Origin: Alphaproteobacteria bacterium
GTDB lineage: Bacteria > Pseudomonadota > Alphaproteobacteria > Rhizobiales > Beijerinckiaceae
NCBI GenBank assembly: GCA_009921785.1
Contig: RFXE01000054.1
Location: 1-9,716, forward strand
Direction of reading: 5' to 3'
Length of the DNA: 9,716 nucleotides
Below, in pieces: positions 7,228-9,716 of this stretch; position 1 is the first letter of the stretch; each line of letters opens with the position of its first letter. A program made the translations under genes and the position numbers. The notes beneath the pieces are model-generated. The model was not told where the DNA came from, searched no databases, and was given only the letters and a program-made list of their open reading frames with translations.

Positions 7228-7402
7228 ATCGTAAGGTTTCAGGATTATGTTGAATTTTGCCGGTGTTTCAGGCACATTTGATTTGGCCTTGATAAAGGCC
7301 CTTGAACATGAGGAATGACCACTGACACAGCCTGTTCTGTCCACCGGCGCAAGAAAAAGCCGGTCCGCTGCCGCGAAATCTCCGGAGCCGTCGCGGGGCG
7401 CT
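7228..7402 (+). other. nadD-rsfS spacer with overlapping small ORFs and a small hairpin
   Basis: This 175-nt spacer holds a 6-bp hairpin, GGCCTT (7285-7290) and AAGGCC (7295-7300) with a GATA loop, and no T-run. A 23-codon ORF (ATG 7247, stop 7316-7318) overlaps by ATGA an ATG at 7315 that opens a 38-codon ORF running into rsfS in another frame. In the rsfS frame the spacer is open from 7319 and reads as an Ala/Pro/Ser/Arg-rich stretch (TQPVLSTGARKSRSAAAKSP) but has no ATG or GTG before 7403. This may be a frameshifted N-terminal extension of RsfS or plain leader sequence. No promoter is convincing. Confidence 0.4.
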
Positions 7403-7735
7403 ATGGTTCAAGAGGTTTTAGCCATCCTTGATGATGCCAAAGCCGAAGACACGATCTCAATCGATCTCGCCGGTAAAACCGCACTCGCTGATGCGATGGT
7501 CGTAACCTCTGGACGGTCTAACCGCCATGTTAGCGCTATTGCCGATCAGCTGATCGAAAAGCTCAAAGCCGAAGGTCACACGGGTCTGCGGGTTGAAGGC
7601 ATGCCGAATTGCGATTGGGTCCTCATCGATGCCGGCGATGTCATCGTCCATATTTTCCGGCCGGAAGTCCGTAGCTTCTATAATCTCGAGAAAATGTGGG
7701 GATCGGATCGTCCGGTCGAACGCTCCGCGTCTTGA
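7403..7735 (+). CDS. rsfS: Ribosome silencing factor RsfS
   Basis: RsfS (Iojap/YbeB family) binds ribosomal protein uL14 and blocks joining of the 30S and 50S subunits when nutrients are short. The 110 residues cover the whole domain: AKAEDTISIDLAGKTALAD, MVVTSGRSNRHVSAIAD, the CDWVLIDAGDVIVHIF core and FRPEVRSFYNLEKMW. It sits in the common nadD-rsfS-rlmH order and ends 10 nt before rlmH. The ATG at 7403 has only a weak CGGGG upstream. Homologues in this order often have a longer, variable N-terminus, and the upstream sequence in this frame could encode one if a frame error near 7315-7322 were corrected. Confidence 0.93.
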   Translation: MVQEVLAILDDAKAEDTISIDLAGKTALADAMVVTSGRSNRHVSAIADQLIEKLKAEGHTGLRVEGMPNCDWVLIDAGDVIVHIFRPEVRSFYNLEKMWGSDRPVERSAS

Positions 7736-7745
7736 TGATGGTGTC

Positions 7746-8225
7746 GTGAAAATCGAAATTCTGGCTGTTGGGCGCCTTAAAGACGGTCCTGAGCGTGAGC
7801 TTGTCAGCCGCTATGTGACCCGCGCGCGAGATATGGGCCGGAGCTTAGCTGTAACGGGTTTTGACATTGTCGAATTTTCCGAAAGTCGCGCTGGTCGCCC
7901 GCAAGATCGTAAAAGCGAAGAGGCGCAGATGATCCGCCAGCGCCTCTCCGATACCATGTTCATCGCGCTCGATTCTAAAGGTCAGTCCATCGATAGCGAA
8001 GGCATGACCAAGAAAATTGAAACCCTTCGTGATTCCGGTACGCGGTCTTTGTCTTTTGTGATTGGGGGCGCTGATGGCATTGATCCCGCTCTCGTAAAAG
8101 AAGCACAATCAGTCATTGCCTTCGGGGCCGTGACATTGCCGCATCAATTGGCTCGAATTATTCTTGCCGAACAACTCTATCGGTCAATGACCTTGATGAG
8201 CGGTCATCCCTATCATCGAGCATGA
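7746..8225 (+). CDS. rlmH: 23S rRNA (pseudouridine1915-N3)-methyltransferase RlmH
   Basis: SPOUT-class methyltransferase that uses SAM to methylate pseudouridine 1915 in helix 69 of 23S rRNA, acting on assembled 70S ribosomes. The 159 residues match the family (about 155). It begins KIEILAVGRLKDGPE, has the trefoil-knot SAM site FVIGGADGID (about residues 100-109) and ends with the conserved LPHQLARIILAEQLYR...GHPYHRA. The GTG at 7746 gives the standard N-terminus; the frame is open further upstream but that part overlaps rsfS and is not coding. It starts 10 nt after rsfS and its stop overlaps the envC ATG by 4 nt. Confidence 0.96.
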   Translation: MKIEILAVGRLKDGPERELVSRYVTRARDMGRSLAVTGFDIVEFSESRAGRPQDRKSEEAQMIRQRLSDTMFIALDSKGQSIDSEGMTKKIETLRDSGTRSLSFVIGGADGIDPALVKEAQSVIAFGAVTLPHQLARIILAEQLYRSMTLMSGHPYHRA

Positions 8226-9248
8226 CGGAACATCGTGCTATCATGCGCAGTGACAGTTTTTTTGTTGGGATCAATCGGGCTCTTTGCAGTTTAGCCATTA
8301 TCGTTTCGTGCGCATCGTCGGCCACTGCCTCCGATACGGCGATTGAAAAAACAACGCGTCAGCTTGAATTGCAACAAACCGAGCAATTGCTTCAAAGCGG
8401 CTCGGAAGAGCGCTCTCGTCTGCAAGCTGAAATTGAAACGCTGCGCAATGATCGCGCACGTCTCAATCAGAGATTGATTGAAACCTCTGATCGTATTCGC
8501 GCCACCGAATTGCGTATAGGCGCCGTAGAAGAGCGCTTGGTCACATTGTCAGACTCTGAGGCCAAAGCCCGCGCTTCGCTTGAAGGCCGCAAAGCCGTCG
8601 CGACTGATATTCTCGCTGCCCTTCAGCGTGTGGGAACCATGCCGCCGCCGATACTCATCGCCGATCCTGATCATGTTCTCGATACGGTTCGAAGTGCCAT
8701 CCGACGAAGAAGTGAAAGCCGCGAATGATCCTGCTGCGCGTGATGCACGCAATCGCATGGCCGCGCTTGCGTTTCGCGATCCCGCGCGTCAGGCGCCTAA
8801 AGTCGGCTTTGGCGAATTAAAGGGCCTTCTGCCTCTGCCCGTGAGCGGCATGATGATTCGGGGCTTCAACGCGCGCGATCCGGTCGGGGGATTAACCCGT
8901 GGTGTGACCTTTGAAGCCCGACCGGGCGCTTTGGTCTCCGCGCCCTCGGACGGGTGGGTCGCTTTTGCCGGTCCGTTCCGCACCTATGGGCAACTTTTGA
9001 TTCTCAATATGGGCGGCGGCTATTACATCTTGCTTGCAGGCATGGACAGGATCAGCGTAAGTCTCGGTCAATTCGTTCTTGCGGGCGAGCCTGTCGCGGT
9101 GATGGGCGATCCGTCGAAGGATATTCAGGCGCAAGGCGGCGCTAATCTGGCTCAGCCTGTGCTTTATGTAGAATTCCGCAAAGAAGGGACACCGGTCGAT
9201 CCGACACCGTGGTGGTCCTCTGTAGCGGTAGGGAAAGGTCGCGGATGA
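8222..9248 (+). pseudogene. envC: Murein hydrolase activator EnvC, internally deleted and frameshifted
   Basis: EnvC-type activators are exported coiled-coil proteins with a degenerate LytM (M23) domain that switch on division amidases under control of FtsEX. The first frame (8222-8728) has a Sec signal peptide (hydrophobic stretch near residues 20-36, cleavage near TAS-D), a coiled coil rich in Glu/Arg/Leu, and the conserved ALQRVGTMPPPILIADPD and TVRSAI; it then reads RRRSESRE-stop. Homology resumes in another frame from about 8709, continuing with AALAFRDPARQAPKV, LLPLPVSG, DGWVAFAGPFRTYGQLL, ISVSLGQFVLAGEPVAVMG, LYVEFRKEG and PWW. The zinc ligands are absent (LYVEFR for LHFE; TRGV for the first His site), as expected of an activator. 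The parts total about 340 residues against roughly 420-450 in relatives, so about 100 residues, the second coiled-coil half, appear lost. The ATG overlaps rlmH by 4 nt. Confidence 0.78.
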
Positions 9249-9716
9249 TGCGTAAATTGGCCTATTTGCTCACGGGTGCTGTTTTCGGTGGCGGCCTGGT
9301 TGCTTTTGCCTTGCAAGGCGGACCGGTTGGAACGATCGGTGCTGTGGCGGCCAGTTCCGAGACCTATCGCCAGCTCAATCTTTTTGGTGACGTCTTTGAA
9401 AAGATTCGTACCGATTATGTTGAAAAGCCTGAAGATGCGAAGCTGATCGAGTCAGCTATTTCCGGCATGTTATCCGGATTGGATCCGCATTCGAGCTATA
9501 TGGATCCGAAAAGCTTCAAGGATATGCAAGTCCAAACCAAGGGTGAGTTTGGCGGCTTAGGCATCGAAGTCACGCAAGAAGAAGGCTTCGTCAAAGTCGT
9601 AACCCCTATCGATGACACGCCGGCATCACGCGCGGGTCTTCGCGCCGGTGATTTCATTGTCGAAATCGATGGTGATTCTGTTCAAGGTCTCACGCTCAAT
9701 CAAGCGGTTGATCGCA
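9245..9716 (+). CDS. ctpA: Carboxy-terminal processing protease, S41 family (3' partial)
   Basis: Periplasmic S41 protease that trims or degrades envelope proteins from the C-terminus. The open frame runs off the right edge; 157 codons are visible. It begins MMRKLAYLLTGAVFGGG with a signal peptide or anchor (about 5-25), followed by the N-terminal helical part (YRQLNLFGDVFEKIRTDYVE), the GMLSGLDPHSSYMDPK motif typical of CtpA and the start of a PDZ domain (FGGLGIEVTQEEGFVKVV...DTPASRAGLRAGD). The catalytic Ser/Lys lie beyond the window and cannot be checked. ATG codons at 9245 and 9248 both work; the first overlaps the envC stop by 4 nt, and AAAGG lies a few bases upstream. This is the usual place for ctpA in the nadD-rsfS-rlmH-envC-ctpA order. 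Confidence 0.95.
   Translation, partial: MMRKLAYLLTGAVFGGGLVAFALQGGPVGTIGAVAASSETYRQLNLFGDVFEKIRTDYVEKPEDAKLIESAISGMLSGLDPHSSYMDPKSFKDMQVQTKGEFGGLGIEVTQEEGFVKVVTPIDDTPASRAGLRAGDFIVEIDGDSVQGLTLNQAVDR

Noticed and set aside
7593..7745. Upstream extension of the rlmH frame
   Set aside because: It overlaps rsfS, adds a nonconserved N-terminus, and the GTG at 7746 gives the standard RlmH beginning and length.
1..9716. Mobile element, CRISPR array, tRNA, toxin-antitoxin or phage-defence system
   Set aside because: I found no repeat-spacer pattern, terminal inverted repeats, transposase or integrase motifs, tRNA-like folds or small toxin-antitoxin pairs; almost all the sequence is accounted for by housekeeping genes.

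Overview
The window looks like ordinary chromosome from an alphaproteobacterium, most likely of the order Hyphomicrobiales (Rhizobiales). The evidence is the gene content and order: hpt and an MJ0042 zinc-ribbon membrane protein on one strand, ftsE-ftsX-(YdcF family)-plsC divergent from them, then the block nadD-rsfS-rlmH-envC-ctpA. Base composition is moderate rather than GC-rich, and the YdcF/plsC stretch is visibly more A+T-rich. I see no mobile element, integrase, CRISPR array, tRNA or rRNA, and nothing I would call a new defence or biosynthetic system.

Layout. Positions 1-1379 hold the 3' part of a bifunctional mannose-1-phosphate guanylyltransferase/mannose-6-phosphate isomerase, followed on the same strand by a class I glutamine amidotransferase-like protein (1454-2179). 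It converges on hpt (minus, 2189-2716). Upstream of hpt on the minus strand lies the MJ0042 membrane protein (2779-3444), with a perfect 9-bp hairpin between the two. A short divergent region (3445-3535) leads to ftsE and ftsX, which are 3 nt apart, then a YdcF/DUF218 membrane protein and plsC. From 6610 the nadD-rsfS-rlmH-envC-ctpA block follows. rlmH/envC and envC/ctpA each overlap by 4 nt. ctpA runs off the right edge.

How the genes fit together. ftsEX, envC and probably ctpA belong to cell-wall remodelling at division: the FtsEX ABC complex activates EnvC, which activates periplasmic amidases, and CtpA is a periplasmic processing protease. plsC belongs to phospholipid synthesis, nadD to NAD synthesis, rsfS and rlmH to ribosome silencing and modification, and hpt to purine salvage.

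The most notable observation is damage in two conserved genes as this sequence stands. plsC has an out-of-frame gap of about 37 nt around 6150, removing the segment between its HX4E motif and its PIDR motif. envC has lost most of its second coiled-coil half, with a frame change near 8701-8715, so the signal peptide and first coiled coil are disconnected from the LytM-like domain. A third, weaker suspicion is an out-of-frame N-terminal extension ahead of rsfS. These could be true pseudogenes or assembly collapses; read mapping would decide.
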